A DNA stretch of 14,951 nt from a bacterium (GTDB taxonomy: Bacteria; Desulfobacterota_D; UBA1144), in assembly GCA_002697665.2 (NCBI GenBank), contig NZXA02000040.1, positions 33,372-48,322 on the forward strand, written 5' to 3'. Both the position numbers and the translations under genes were made by a program. A model generated the notes under the pieces. The model did no database searches and had not been told where the DNA came from. It worked only from the letters and a program-made list of their open reading frames with translations. Position 1 is the stretch's first letter, and every line of letters starts with the position of its first letter. Of the stretch, positions 6,691 to 13,882 are shown one piece after another.

Positions 6691-8655
6691 ATGGATAAAA
6701 GAATTCCAAACTCTATTAGATTTTTATCTATGGATGCAGTTCAAAAAGCTAAGTCCGGCCATCCTGGGATGCCCATGGGAATGGCGGACATTGCTTCGGT
6801 TCTATTTACAGAGTTCATTAAAATTAATCCTAATGATCCTGAATGGGCAAATCGAGATAGATTTGTATTGTCAAATGGACATGGATCTATGCTTATTTAT
6901 TCCCTATTGTATCTAATGGGATATAAAGAACCTACATTGAATGATATAAAAAAATTCAGAAAAGTTAAATCAAAGACCCCTGGTCACCCAGAATATAGGC
7001 ACACCAAAGGTATTGAGACAACGACTGGACCTTTAGGCCAAGGGCTTGGAAATGCTGTTGGTATGGCGTTAGCTGAAAAAATATTAAATAAAAAATTCGG
7101 GTCATCACTTATAGATCATTTTACTTATGTTTTTGTGGGTGATGGGTGCATGATGGAAGGTATAAGTCATGAAGTCCTTAGCTTTTCAGGTCATTTAAAA
7201 TTAAATAAATTAATTGTATTCTATGACGATAACGACATATCAATTGATGGACCAACATCTTTGACTTTCACTGACAATTCAAAATTGAGACTAGAAGCAT
7301 ATGGTTGGAATTATATAAAAATTAATGGACATGATCATAATCAAATCAGAAATGCTATTAAAAAAGCTAGAAAATCAACAAAGCCAACTATGATAGCCTG
7401 TAAAACCAAAATTGGTTATGGCTCCCCAAATAAACAAGGAAGTCATGAATCACATGGAGCTGCCTTAGGCGATGAAGAAATTAAATTAACCAGAGAAAAG
7501 CTAAATTGGCCCTACAAGCCCTTTGAAATTCCTAAAGATGTTCTTAATTATTGGAGAAAGGCAGGCAAAAAATCTCAAAAAAAATACAATATATGGAAGA
7601 AAAAAGTAAATGAATCTAATAATTCAAATCAATTTAAATCTTTTATCTCAAAAAAAATTGATAAAAGAAAAATAAATAAAATAGTCAATAATTTTAATGA
7701 AAAAACGGACGGCCTATTGAAGGCTTCTACTCGGAAAGCAAGCCAGCTTTGTTTGGATAGCATTAATAAATTTTTGGATTCTACCATTGGTGGATCTGCG
7801 GACTTAACACCTTCAAATAATACAAAATCTAAAGATTTAAAGATTTTAAATAAAGATAATATGAATGGCAGATATATTCATTACGGTGTTAGAGAACATG
7901 GTATGGCTTCGATTATGAATGGCATATCTTTACATTCAGGATTTATACCTTATGGAGGAACTTTTTTGGTTTTTTCTGACTATTGTAGACCTTCGATTCG
8001 TCTTTCGGCAATGATGAATACAAAAGTCATCTATGTTATGACACATGATTCAATTGGTCTGGGAGAAGATGGCCCAACACATCAACCTGTTGAGCATCTT
8101 ACATCTCTAAGGCTCATACCTAATTTAAAAGTTTTTAGGCCATGTGATCTTAATGAAACTTTGGATTGTTGGATAAGTGCTTTAAATTATGACGGAGCTT
8201 CAGTTTTAGCATTATCTAGGCAAGATCTTCCGATTCTCAATCAGAGAACTAAAAAAAGAAATGAATTTTTTAATAAATATAGTTCAAATTTAATATTTGG
8301 TAGTCTTTTAAAGAGAGATATTACTTTTATTGCCACTGGTAGTGAGGTTGAGATTGCGCATAAAGCTGCAAGGTCACTAGAAGATGATAATATTTCGGCT
8401 ACCGTAGTATCAATACCGTGTATAGAAAATTTTATGGAAATTAGAAAATCTGATAGAGAAAAGATTTTAGGAAATGGGCATAAAATATATGTCGAAGCAG
8501 GAGTATCAACAGGTTGGAAATCTTTTTTTGATGAATCTTTAAATTTTGTCGGAGTTAATAGGTTCGGGGCTAGTGGACCAAAGGATGAGGTTTATCAAGA
8601 GCTTAATATTTCTGTTGAAAATTTAATTAAGACTACAAAAGCACTACTTAGATAA
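6691..8655 (+). CDS. tkt: Transketolase
   Basis: Transketolase moves two-carbon units between sugar phosphates using thiamine diphosphate, linking glycolysis to the pentose phosphate pathway. It also makes the erythrose-4-phosphate used by the DAHP synthase encoded further along the window. The 654-aa length matches full-length bacterial TktA (663). The N-terminus S-G-H-P-G-M-P-M-G-M-A (22-32) carries H24; S-N-G-H-G-S is at 61-66. The TPP motif runs from G-D-G at 150-152 to D-D-N-D-I-S-I-D-G at 179-187. The catalytic glutamate is E402 in V-R-E-H-G-M-A, and substrate loop G-P-T-H-Q-P-V-E-H is at 461-469. Lysine-rich linkers around 285-335 reflect the base composition. The gene stands alone after the divergent eno, with a -10-like TATAAT upstream; rpsU follows 50 bp later with its own promoter-like sequence. 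Confidence 0.97.
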   Translation: MDKRIPNSIRFLSMDAVQKAKSGHPGMPMGMADIASVLFTEFIKINPNDPEWANRDRFVLSNGHGSMLIYSLLYLMGYKEPTLNDIKKFRKVKSKTPGHPEYRHTKGIETTTGPLGQGLGNAVGMALAEKILNKKFGSSLIDHFTYVFVGDGCMMEGISHEVLSFSGHLKLNKLIVFYDDNDISIDGPTSLTFTDNSKLRLEAYGWNYIKINGHDHNQIRNAIKKARKSTKPTMIACKTKIGYGSPNKQGSHESHGAALGDEEIKLTREKLNWPYKPFEIPKDVLNYWRKAGKKSQKKYNIWKKKVNESNNSNQFKSFISKKIDKRKINKIVNNFNEKTDGLLKASTRKASQLCLDSINKFLDSTIGGSADLTPSNNTKSKDLKILNKDNMNGRYIHYGVREHGMASIMNGISLHSGFIPYGGTFLVFSDYCRPSIRLSAMMNTKVIYVMTHDSIGLGEDGPTHQPVEHLTSLRLIPNLKVFRPCDLNETLDCWISALNYDGASVLALSRQDLPILNQRTKKRNEFFNKYSSNLIFGSLLKRDITFIATGSEVEIAHKAARSLEDDNISATVVSIPCIENFMEIRKSDREKILGNGHKIYVEAGVSTGWKSFFDESLNFVGVNRFGASGPKDEVYQELNISVENLIKTTKALLR

Positions 8656-8662
8656 TTTACTA

Positions 8663-8691
8663 TTGACATATTAATATCATTCATTTATTTT
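8663..8691 (+). promoter_or_regulatory. Sigma-70-type promoter for rpsU-dnaG-rpoD
   Basis: A perfect TTGACA (8663-8668) is followed after 17 bp by TATTTT (8686-8691, four of six matches to TATAAT). It lies in the 50-bp gap between tkt and rpsU and would start transcription near 8698, leaving a leader of about 8 nt. It is the best-spaced promoter-like pair in the window. Confidence 0.55.
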
Positions 8692-8705
8692 TTACGCTTA
8701 TAGAT

Positions 8706-8900
8706 ATGCCAGGAATTTATGTAGGAAATAATGAAAATTTAGAAAATGCTCTCAGACGTTTTAAACGTCAAATTGAAAAAGGCGGCGTTCTCTCAGATTT
8801 TAAAAAGAAAGAATTTTTTGAAAAGCCAAGCGAAATTAAGAAGAAGAAACTTTTTGCTGCAAAAAAAAGGCAAAATAAAAAAAATAGAAAATTCAGATAA
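8706..8900 (+). CDS. rpsU: Small ribosomal subunit protein bS21
   Basis: A 64-aa, very basic protein with the bS21 pattern: N-E-N-L-E-N-A-L-R-R-F-K-R-Q-I-E-K-G-G-V-L-S-D (residues 9-31, read in parts), then K-K-K-E-F-F-E-K-P-S and a Lys/Arg-rich tail. S21 sits on the 30S platform near the anti-Shine-Dalgarno region and helps initiation. It begins the rpsU-dnaG-rpoD macromolecular-synthesis operon, in the same order as in E. coli, with no gatB/yqeY gene inserted. ATG 8706 gives the conserved M-P-x-I-x-V start. The dnaG ATG follows the stop after only 3 nt. The tail after residue 50 is shorter than in E. coli (71 aa). Confidence 0.93.
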   Translation: MPGIYVGNNENLENALRRFKRQIEKGGVLSDFKKKEFFEKPSEIKKKKLFAAKKRQNKKNRKFR

Positions 8901-8903
8901 ACA

Positions 8904-10658
8904 ATGCCTTCCAATCCGGAATATGATTCTTTAGAAGATGTACTTAAAAAAGTATCTTTAGCTAAGTATATTCAACATCATTGGCAGCCTCTCAAGAAAA
9001 TAGGTTCAGAATATAAAACAATATGTCCTTTTCATGATGATAAAAATCCATCTCTCTCTGTTAATGACGAAAAAGGTTTATATTATTGTTACTCTTGTAA
9101 AGCAGGAGGAAATTTAATAACTTTTATTAAGGATTTTAAAAATCTTAATTCACAGGAAGCGATTAAAGAAATTGAAGATTTCTTTAATATTAAGATATCC
9201 ACCACAAATTATAATATTCCAGATGATTCTAACAAAAAAAATAAACTCTTCTCGATAAATAATTTAATAGCTGAATTATATAATAAGTTTTTATCAACAA
9301 ACAAGAGTGGGGCTAAGGCTATTAGTTACTTAAAATCAAGAGGTTTTGACGATGAAGATATAAAAGAAAACATGATAGGATTTGCTCCTGATTCATGGAA
9401 TTTTTTAAGCTCTTTTGTTAAAAATAAAATAGAAAAACTTGATGTTCTAGAAGACCTTGGATTAGTAAAGAAGAAAGAGGACTCCAATAATTTTTTTGAT
9501 TTTTTTAGGAATAGAATAATTTTCCCAATTAAAAATAGACAAGGAATGATTGTGGGTTTTGCAGGAAGATCAATTGATAACTCCAATCCAAAATATTTGA
9601 ATTCAAAAGAATCAATAATTTTTTCAAAAAGGAAAGTCCTTTTTGGAATTGATAAATTTGATAAATTGAAAGGAAAAAAACCAAAATTTGTTTTGTTAGT
9701 TGAAGGATATACTGATGTTCTAATGTTAAATAAAATTGGTTTTTATAATGTGGTTGCATCTATGGGAACGTCATTAACACTTGAGCATTCTAATGAAATT
9801 AAAAAATTTTCTGACAAAATAATTATTAACTTTGACTCGGATAAGGCAGGGATTGATGCAGCTTTCAAGAGTATCGAGCCACTTTTTGAAAATAATTTTG
9901 ATGTGTATAAATTAGATCTGCCTCATGGACAAGACCCTTGTGAATATATTCAAAAAAATGGCAGTGATGCCTTCTTAAATTTATTAAATACTTCAGTTTC
10001 AATAATTGATTCTTTTATTGATTATTCTAAACAGCAGTATCTTAACAAAGAAAAAAGTTTGAATTATATAATTTCAGATTTTACAACCAAAGTATCTTTA
10101 GTTAGAGACATATTTAATAGGGACCTAATGATTAATAAATTCATATCAGCTTTCAGTCTTTCTAAGAGAGAATTGGAAAATAAAATTTATATTCAAGAGA
10201 ATCAGCCGATAGATAGTAAATTTAATGATGAAAAAAATATTAATGATCCTAATGATATTGCATTAAAAATACTTTTAGAAAATGTAGAATTAAGAAGTAA
10301 ATATTTTTTAGAATGTATAAAAGATAATTCAGATAAAAGATATGAAAAAATAATTAGATTGCTAGAAAATAATATCAATATGGATCCTTCAGGCTTAATT
10401 AGTGTTGGAAGTAGTGAAGAATCAAATATTATTTCCAATTTGTTATTTGCTAAAATCACAATAGACGGTGACCCAATAAAAAAAGAAAAAACTTTGCATG
10501 ACTGTATAAAGAAAATTAAGATTGAATCTTTAAAAGAGAAGAAAAGAAGAATTAATATGAAGCTTAATCATCAATCAGAAATCACCTCAGATGAAGAACA
10601 TAAATTATTAATGATGCTCCAAGAAATAATTGAAGAAGAGAAAAATTTAAAAAATTAG
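8904..10658 (+). CDS. dnaG: DNA primase
   Basis: DnaG makes RNA primers at the replication fork. At 584 aa it matches the E. coli enzyme (581). The CHC2 zinc-binding domain shows C41-P-F-H44 and C62-Y-S-C65. The catalytic core includes F-A-G-R-S-I-D-N near 220. The Toprim domain has E267 in L-V-E-G-Y-T-D and D311/D313 in F-D-S-D-K-A-G, the expected metal ligands. The C-terminal third (about 430-584) is lysine- and glutamate-rich, low in similarity and helical, as expected for the helicase-binding domain that contacts DnaB. The ATG at 8904 starts 3 nt after rpsU, so translation is likely coupled. rpoD begins about 14 nt after the stop. Confidence 0.96.
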   Translation: MPSNPEYDSLEDVLKKVSLAKYIQHHWQPLKKIGSEYKTICPFHDDKNPSLSVNDEKGLYYCYSCKAGGNLITFIKDFKNLNSQEAIKEIEDFFNIKISTTNYNIPDDSNKKNKLFSINNLIAELYNKFLSTNKSGAKAISYLKSRGFDDEDIKENMIGFAPDSWNFLSSFVKNKIEKLDVLEDLGLVKKKEDSNNFFDFFRNRIIFPIKNRQGMIVGFAGRSIDNSNPKYLNSKESIIFSKRKVLFGIDKFDKLKGKKPKFVLLVEGYTDVLMLNKIGFYNVVASMGTSLTLEHSNEIKKFSDKIIINFDSDKAGIDAAFKSIEPLFENNFDVYKLDLPHGQDPCEYIQKNGSDAFLNLLNTSVSIIDSFIDYSKQQYLNKEKSLNYIISDFTTKVSLVRDIFNRDLMINKFISAFSLSKRELENKIYIQENQPIDSKFNDEKNINDPNDIALKILLENVELRSKYFLECIKDNSDKRYEKIIRLLENNINMDPSGLISVGSSEESNIISNLLFAKITIDGDPIKKEKTLHDCIKKIKIESLKEKKRRINMKLNHQSEITSDEEHKLLMMLQEIIEEEKNLKN

Positions 10659-10672
10659 GTTAATATTATTTG

Positions 10673-12007
10673 ATGAATTTTTCTCAAGTCGAGACTGTCA
10701 ATGAAGCCATTTCTTTTTTACCGGACTTTGTCAAGAAGGTGCTTCCCAAGATTGAATTTGATTTTAAAAAAATAAATGATTTAAGTATAAACATTCCCGA
10801 TTCAACATCAGAACCAATAGATGATCCTATAAAAAGTTATTTGAATACTATCGCCTATCATTCTTTATTAAATAAATATGAAGAAATTAGTGTTGCTAAA
10901 GGTTTTCAGGAATCTAAAAATAAAATATCAAAATTTATTTCTAATGATTACGACATTGCCCAATTATTACATTCACACTTAAGTGATGACCTTGTGTTAG
11001 ATACAAATGAAGATGAAGATTTTAATTTAAATGATATTGATCTAAGTAGTTCATCGTATAAATCTACTCGAAGGGTAATAAGTCTCCGAGATTTAATATC
11101 ATCTATGATTGAAAATAAATCATTAACAAAAAGTATCTCCTCTCAAATTCAAAAAATAATGATGCAGATTGAATTACCATCTGAATTTCTTGAGTCCATA
11201 TTCGATCATGTAAAGAAAAGTAAATTAAACAGAAAAGAAATTGAAGACTTTAGAAAAGCAAAAATTTCATATTTAAACAATAAACAGAAATTAGTAGAAT
11301 CTAATTTGAGACTAGTAGTTAGTATTGCAAGAAAATATATTAACAAGGGCCTTCCTTTTTTAGATTTGATTCAAGAAGGAAATATAGGATTAATCAGGGC
11401 AGTTGAAAAATTCGAATATCAGAGAGGATATAAATTTTCTACTTATGCCACTTGGTGGATAAGACAGGCAATAACAAGATCCCTAGCAGATCAAGCAAGG
11501 ATTATAAGAATACCTGTTCATATGACTGAGCAGATAACCAGAATAAATAGCGTTACTCGAAAATTAGTTCAGAAGCTTGGAAGAGAGCCATCAAATTCAG
11601 AAATAGCATCTGAATCAAGCTTTTCAGAGGATAAAGTTGATAGTATTCAAAGAGTAACTAAAGATCCAATCGCGCTTGATGCCCCAATCAATGAGGAGGA
11701 ATCGGGACAAACACTTCTAGATTCAATAAGTGATAATAATCCGAATCAACAAGACTACTTAGAAACAAGTGAGCTTAAAGATTTAATTAACAACTCTTTG
11801 CTTAAAGTTCTTAATGATAGAGAGAAAGATGTTATAAAAAAAAGATTCGGAATCGATGAAGATCAAGCATTTACATTAGAGGAGATTGGAAAAGAATTTA
11901 ATGTTACTAGAGAGAGAATTAGACAGATTGAACTCAAAGCATTGAAGAAATTGAAAAAAATTAAGAAGTCACCCGTACTCAATTATCTTGGAAATGCAAA
12001 ATATTGA
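10673..12007 (+). CDS. rpoD: Primary sigma factor RpoD, short form
   Basis: The vegetative sigma factor, last gene of the rpsU-dnaG-rpoD operon. From ATG 10673 it is 444 aa (a TTG at 10670 is directly upstream and in frame). Region 1.2 (about 50-85) contains [10 protein letters not shown] reduced non-conserved region spans about 90-200. Region 2 (204-280) has [37 protein letters not shown] and [10 protein letters not shown]. Region 3 runs about 284-365. Region 4.2 carries the [23 protein letters not shown] (401-420). The full region 2.4 and 4.2 motifs mark it as a group 1/2 sigma, and its place marks it as primary. Region 1.1 is not recognisable and the protein is much shorter than proteobacterial RpoD (about 610-680 aa). 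Its stop codon overlaps the -35 of the 5S promoter. Confidence 0.95.
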   Translation: MNFSQVETVNEAISFLPDFVKKVLPKIEFDFKKINDLSINIPDSTSEPIDDPIKSYLNTIAYHSLLNKYEEISVAKGFQESKNKISKFISNDYDIAQLLHSHLSDDLVLDTNEDEDFNLNDIDLSSSSYKSTRRVISLRDLISSMIENKSLTKSISSQIQKIMMQIELPSEFLESIFDHVKKSKLNRKEIEDFRKAKISYLNNKQKLVESNLRLVVSIARKYINKGLPFLDLIQEGNIGLIRAVEKFEYQRGYKFSTYATWWIRQAITRSLADQARIIRIPVHMTEQITRINSVTRKLVQKLGREPSNSEIASESSFSEDKVDSIQRVTKDPIALDAPINEEESGQTLLDSISDNNPNQQDYLETSELKDLINNSLLKVLNDREKDVIKKRFGIDEDQAFTLEEIGKEFNVTRERIRQIELKALKKLKKIKKSPVLNYLGNAKY

Positions 12008-12031
12008 CAAGAATTTTTTTTTGTATAAGAT
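12004..12031 (+). promoter_or_regulatory. Promoter-like sequence for the 5S rRNA gene
   Basis: A perfect TTGACA (12004-12009) is built over the rpoD stop codon (TGA, 12005-12007). A T-rich spacer leads to TATAAG (12024-12029, spacer 14) or TAAGAT (12026-12031, spacer 16). A start near 12036-12038 would put the transcript start almost exactly at the mature 5S 5' end. Confidence 0.5.
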
Positions 12032-12039
12032 TAAAGTTT

Positions 12040-12155
12040 CTAGGCAGCCATACTGGAGGGGGTACACCCGGATCCATTCCGAACCCGGCAGTTAAGCCCT
12101 CAGAGGCCGATGATACTTGTACCTATTGGTTCTGGGAAAGTAGGTAGCTGCCTAG
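12040..12155 (+). rRNA. rrf: 5S ribosomal RNA, unlinked from 16S-23S
   Basis: A 116-nt segment, markedly GC-richer than its surroundings, folds as 5S rRNA. Helix I is a perfect 9-bp pairing of CTAGGCAGC (12040-12048) with GCTGCCTAG (12147-12155). The conserved loop B/C segment TTCCGAACCCGGCAGTTAAG is at about 12077-12096, followed by the loop E-type GCCGATGATACT and a helix IV/V hairpin ending in GTAGGTAGC. 5S rRNA is part of the large ribosomal subunit, bound by uL18, uL5 and bL25. The gene is not next to a 23S gene: it lies 32 nt after rpoD and 11 nt before purN, on the same strand as both. The exact mature ends could differ by one or two bases. An open reading frame beginning at 12110 inside the 5S is only an upstream extension of purN. 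Confidence 0.93.
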
Positions 12156-12166
12156 TTATATTTCTT

Positions 12167-12772
12167 ATGTCGAATAATTTTAAAATTGCAATTTTTTCTT
12201 CAGGCAGTGGCTCGAACTTCGAAGCAATCGTTAAAGCTAAGATACCGAACGTGGAAATTTCATTTCTCTTCTGTAATGTTGAAGATGCATTTGTATTAGA
12301 AAGAGCTAAAAATCTTGGAATAGAATCTATAATTCTTTCGCATAAAGGATATAAATTACGAAAAGAATATGAAGAAAAAATAATATCAATAATAGAAAAA
12401 TATAATTTAGACCTTATTGTCCTAGCAGGTTTTAAAAGAATTTTATCACCTTTTTTTACATCAAAATTTCCTTTGAAGATTATTAATTTACATCCCTCAA
12501 TACTTCCTGCTTTTACTGGTCTTCATGCTCCTAGACAAGCTCTTGAATATGGATCTAAATTTACAGGTTGTACTGTACATTTTGTAGATGAAGGAATAGA
12601 TACAGGGCCAATAATTTTACAAGGGGTAGTGCCAATTAGTGAAGATGATAGTGAAGAGACACTACTTAATAAAATTAATGCTAAAGAGCACGAAATACTC
12701 CCAGAATCAATTAAATTGATTTCTGATGATAAATTAATTATTGAAGGTAGAAAGGTATCAATTAAAGATTAA
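12167..12772 (+). CDS. purN: Phosphoribosylglycinamide formyltransferase (GAR transformylase)
   Basis: PurN transfers a formyl group from 10-formyltetrahydrofolate to GAR, the third step of purine synthesis. From ATG 12167 the protein is 201 aa (E. coli 212). The N-terminal phosphate-binding loop is S-S-G-S-G-S-N-F (11-18). The catalytic residues are N107 and H109 in I-N-L-H-P-S-I-L-P, and D145 in D-E-G-I-D-T-G-P-I-I, within one residue of the E. coli numbering. The in-frame extension to 12110 would read through the 5S gene, so ATG 12167 is chosen; it gives the classic K-I-A-I-F-S-S-G-S-G-S-N start. The ATG sits only 11 nt after the 5S 3' end, with no Shine-Dalgarno and no terminator between. 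purM, its frequent partner, is not adjacent. The stop codon overlaps that of the convergent DAHP synthase gene. Confidence 0.95.
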   Translation: MSNNFKIAIFSSGSGSNFEAIVKAKIPNVEISFLFCNVEDAFVLERAKNLGIESIILSHKGYKLRKEYEEKIISIIEKYNLDLIVLAGFKRILSPFFTSKFPLKIINLHPSILPAFTGLHAPRQALEYGSKFTGCTVHFVDEGIDTGPIILQGVVPISEDDSEETLLNKINAKEHEILPESIKLISDDKLIIEGRKVSIKD

Positions 12773-13788
12773 ATATCTCTACCTATTGAATTTGCAATTA
12801 TTCTGGACTTTTCTACCATTATATTAAATTTTTTTGGCTTAAGAGATTGGCCACCATCACTTAAAGCAATCTCAGGCTTATCATGAACTTCAATAGCTAA
12901 CCCATCAGCTCCTGCAGCTATTGCAGCATATGCAATAGGAGAAACATATTGCCAATATCCTGTTCCATGTGCAGGATCAGCAATTATTGGTAGATGAGTT
13001 TTTTCTTTTAATACTGGGATAGCGTTAATATCAAAAGTATTTCTGGTGGCAGTTTCAAATGTTCTAATTCCTCTTTCACATAGTGCGACTGCCATGTTCC
13101 CCTCAGCTAATAGATACTCTGCACAAAGTAAAAATTCATTTAATGAAGTAGACATACCCCTTTTCAAGAGAACTGGTTTTTTTGATTTTCCGGCTTCTTT
13201 CAGTAGAGCATAGTTTTGGCAATTTCTAGCTCCAATTTGTAACATATCTGCATATTTACAAATAAGATCTAAATCTTTGACATCTAGAACTTCAGTAACT
13301 ATTGGCAGACCCACTTCATCGCCAGCATTTTTCAATAATTTAAGTCCTTCCTCACCAAGACCTTGAAAGGTATATGGAGAGGTTCTAGGTTTAAAAGCGC
13401 CACCCCTTAAAATTGTTGCACCACCCGATTTAACAGCTTTTGCAATTTCATTAATTTGATTTTCATTCTCAACAGAGCATGGACCAGCTATTAATGTTAG
13501 GTTTTTACCACCAATTGTAGAATTACCTACGTTAAATGATGTATCCTCATTTTTAAATTCCCTACTTCCCAGTTTATTAGGCTGCATTATTGGAACAACA
13601 GCTTCCACACCTGGCAATTGCCCCAAGAGATTCATATGCTGTTGTTTCTCCTTCTGATTACCAACTGCTCCTATGATCGTTCTTGCCTCTCCTTTTACCA
13701 TTTCAGCTTTATATCCGAATTCCTTGATTGATTTCTCAATTCTTAAGATTTCGTCCTCAGAAACCGAGGGCTTTAAAACAACTATCAT
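12769..13788 (-). CDS. aroF: 3-deoxy-7-phosphoheptulonate (DAHP) synthase, type I-beta
   Basis: This enzyme condenses PEP with erythrose-4-phosphate, the first step to aromatic amino acids. The 339-aa protein has an N-terminal ferredoxin-like regulatory domain (about 1-70, M-I-V-V-L-K-P...I-I-G-A-V-G) and a C-terminal barrel, the arrangement of the Thermotoga-type I-beta enzymes; the extra domain gives tyrosine/phenylalanine feedback control in that family. The metal ligands fit the family: C104 (A-G-P-C-S-V-E), H274 (A-D-P-A-H-G-T-G), E300 (A-I-E-V-H) and D311 (S-D-G-G-Q-S). The PEP/E4P block R-G-G-A-F-K-P-R-T-S-P-Y-T-F-Q-G (128-143) and L-L-K-R-G-M are intact. The start ATG 13788 has a strong ribosome binding site. 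Its stop codon shares TTAA with purN. The related KDO8P synthase is excluded by the N-terminal domain and the R-T-S-P-Y motif. Confidence 0.93.
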   Translation of the reverse strand: MIVVLKPSVSEDEILRIEKSIKEFGYKAEMVKGEARTIIGAVGNQKEKQQHMNLLGQLPGVEAVVPIMQPNKLGSREFKNEDTSFNVGNSTIGGKNLTLIAGPCSVENENQINEIAKAVKSGGATILRGGAFKPRTSPYTFQGLGEEGLKLLKNAGDEVGLPIVTEVLDVKDLDLICKYADMLQIGARNCQNYALLKEAGKSKKPVLLKRGMSTSLNEFLLCAEYLLAEGNMAVALCERGIRTFETATRNTFDINAIPVLKEKTHLPIIADPAHGTGYWQYVSPIAYAAIAAGADGLAIEVHDKPEIALSDGGQSLKPKKFNIMVEKSRIIANSIGRDI

Positions 13789-13794
13789 TTAATT

Positions 13795-13799
13795 CCTCC
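13795..13799 (-). promoter_or_regulatory. Strong Shine-Dalgarno site of the DAHP synthase gene
   Basis: On the minus strand GGAGG is followed by six bases and then ATG (13788). This is the only textbook ribosome binding site I find in the window; most other genes have none. It fixes the start of aroF and implies a real leader for this transcript. Confidence 0.8.
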
Positions 13800-13821
13800 A
13801 AATGTTATCTATAGTATTTTA

Positions 13822-13850
13822 TTGAAAAAAAGTTCTATATCAAATAAATT
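13822..13850 (+). promoter_or_regulatory. Weak candidate promoter for the PlsC-type gene
   Basis: TTGAAA (13822-13827) is followed after 17 bp by TAAATT (13845-13850), four of six matches to the -10 consensus. It lies in the 94-bp spacer between the divergent aroF and acyltransferase genes, and overlaps the start of the inverted repeat at 13847-13866. Chance matches are likely in sequence this AT-rich. Confidence 0.25.
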
Positions 13851-13866
13851 GAAATAAATTTCAATT
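13847..13866. repeat. 20-bp inverted repeat in the aroF/plsC spacer
   Basis: Two perfect 9-bp arms, AATTGAAAT (13847-13855) and ATTTCAATT (13858-13866), are separated by AA. The dyad sits 16 bp before the acyltransferase ATG and overlaps the candidate -10 element, so it could be an operator. A hairpin is possible, but with a 2-nt loop and only A-T-rich pairs it would be weak. Confidence 0.4.
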
Positions 13867-13882
13867 AAATTAAGCTTTTCCA

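Noticed and set aside
8746..8934. 62-aa plus-strand frame overlapping rpsU and dnaG
   Set aside because: It is out of frame within rpsU and the start of dnaG, both of which are clear; the translation is only a Lys-rich shadow.
12010..12023. T-run after rpoD as an intrinsic terminator
   Set aside because: No GC-rich stem precedes the T-run; it lies between a -35 and a -10-like element and is better read as promoter spacer.
12110..12166. N-terminal extension of purN by 19 codons
   Set aside because: The extension lies inside the 5S rRNA gene and adds residues not found in PurN; the family N-terminus begins at ATG 12167.
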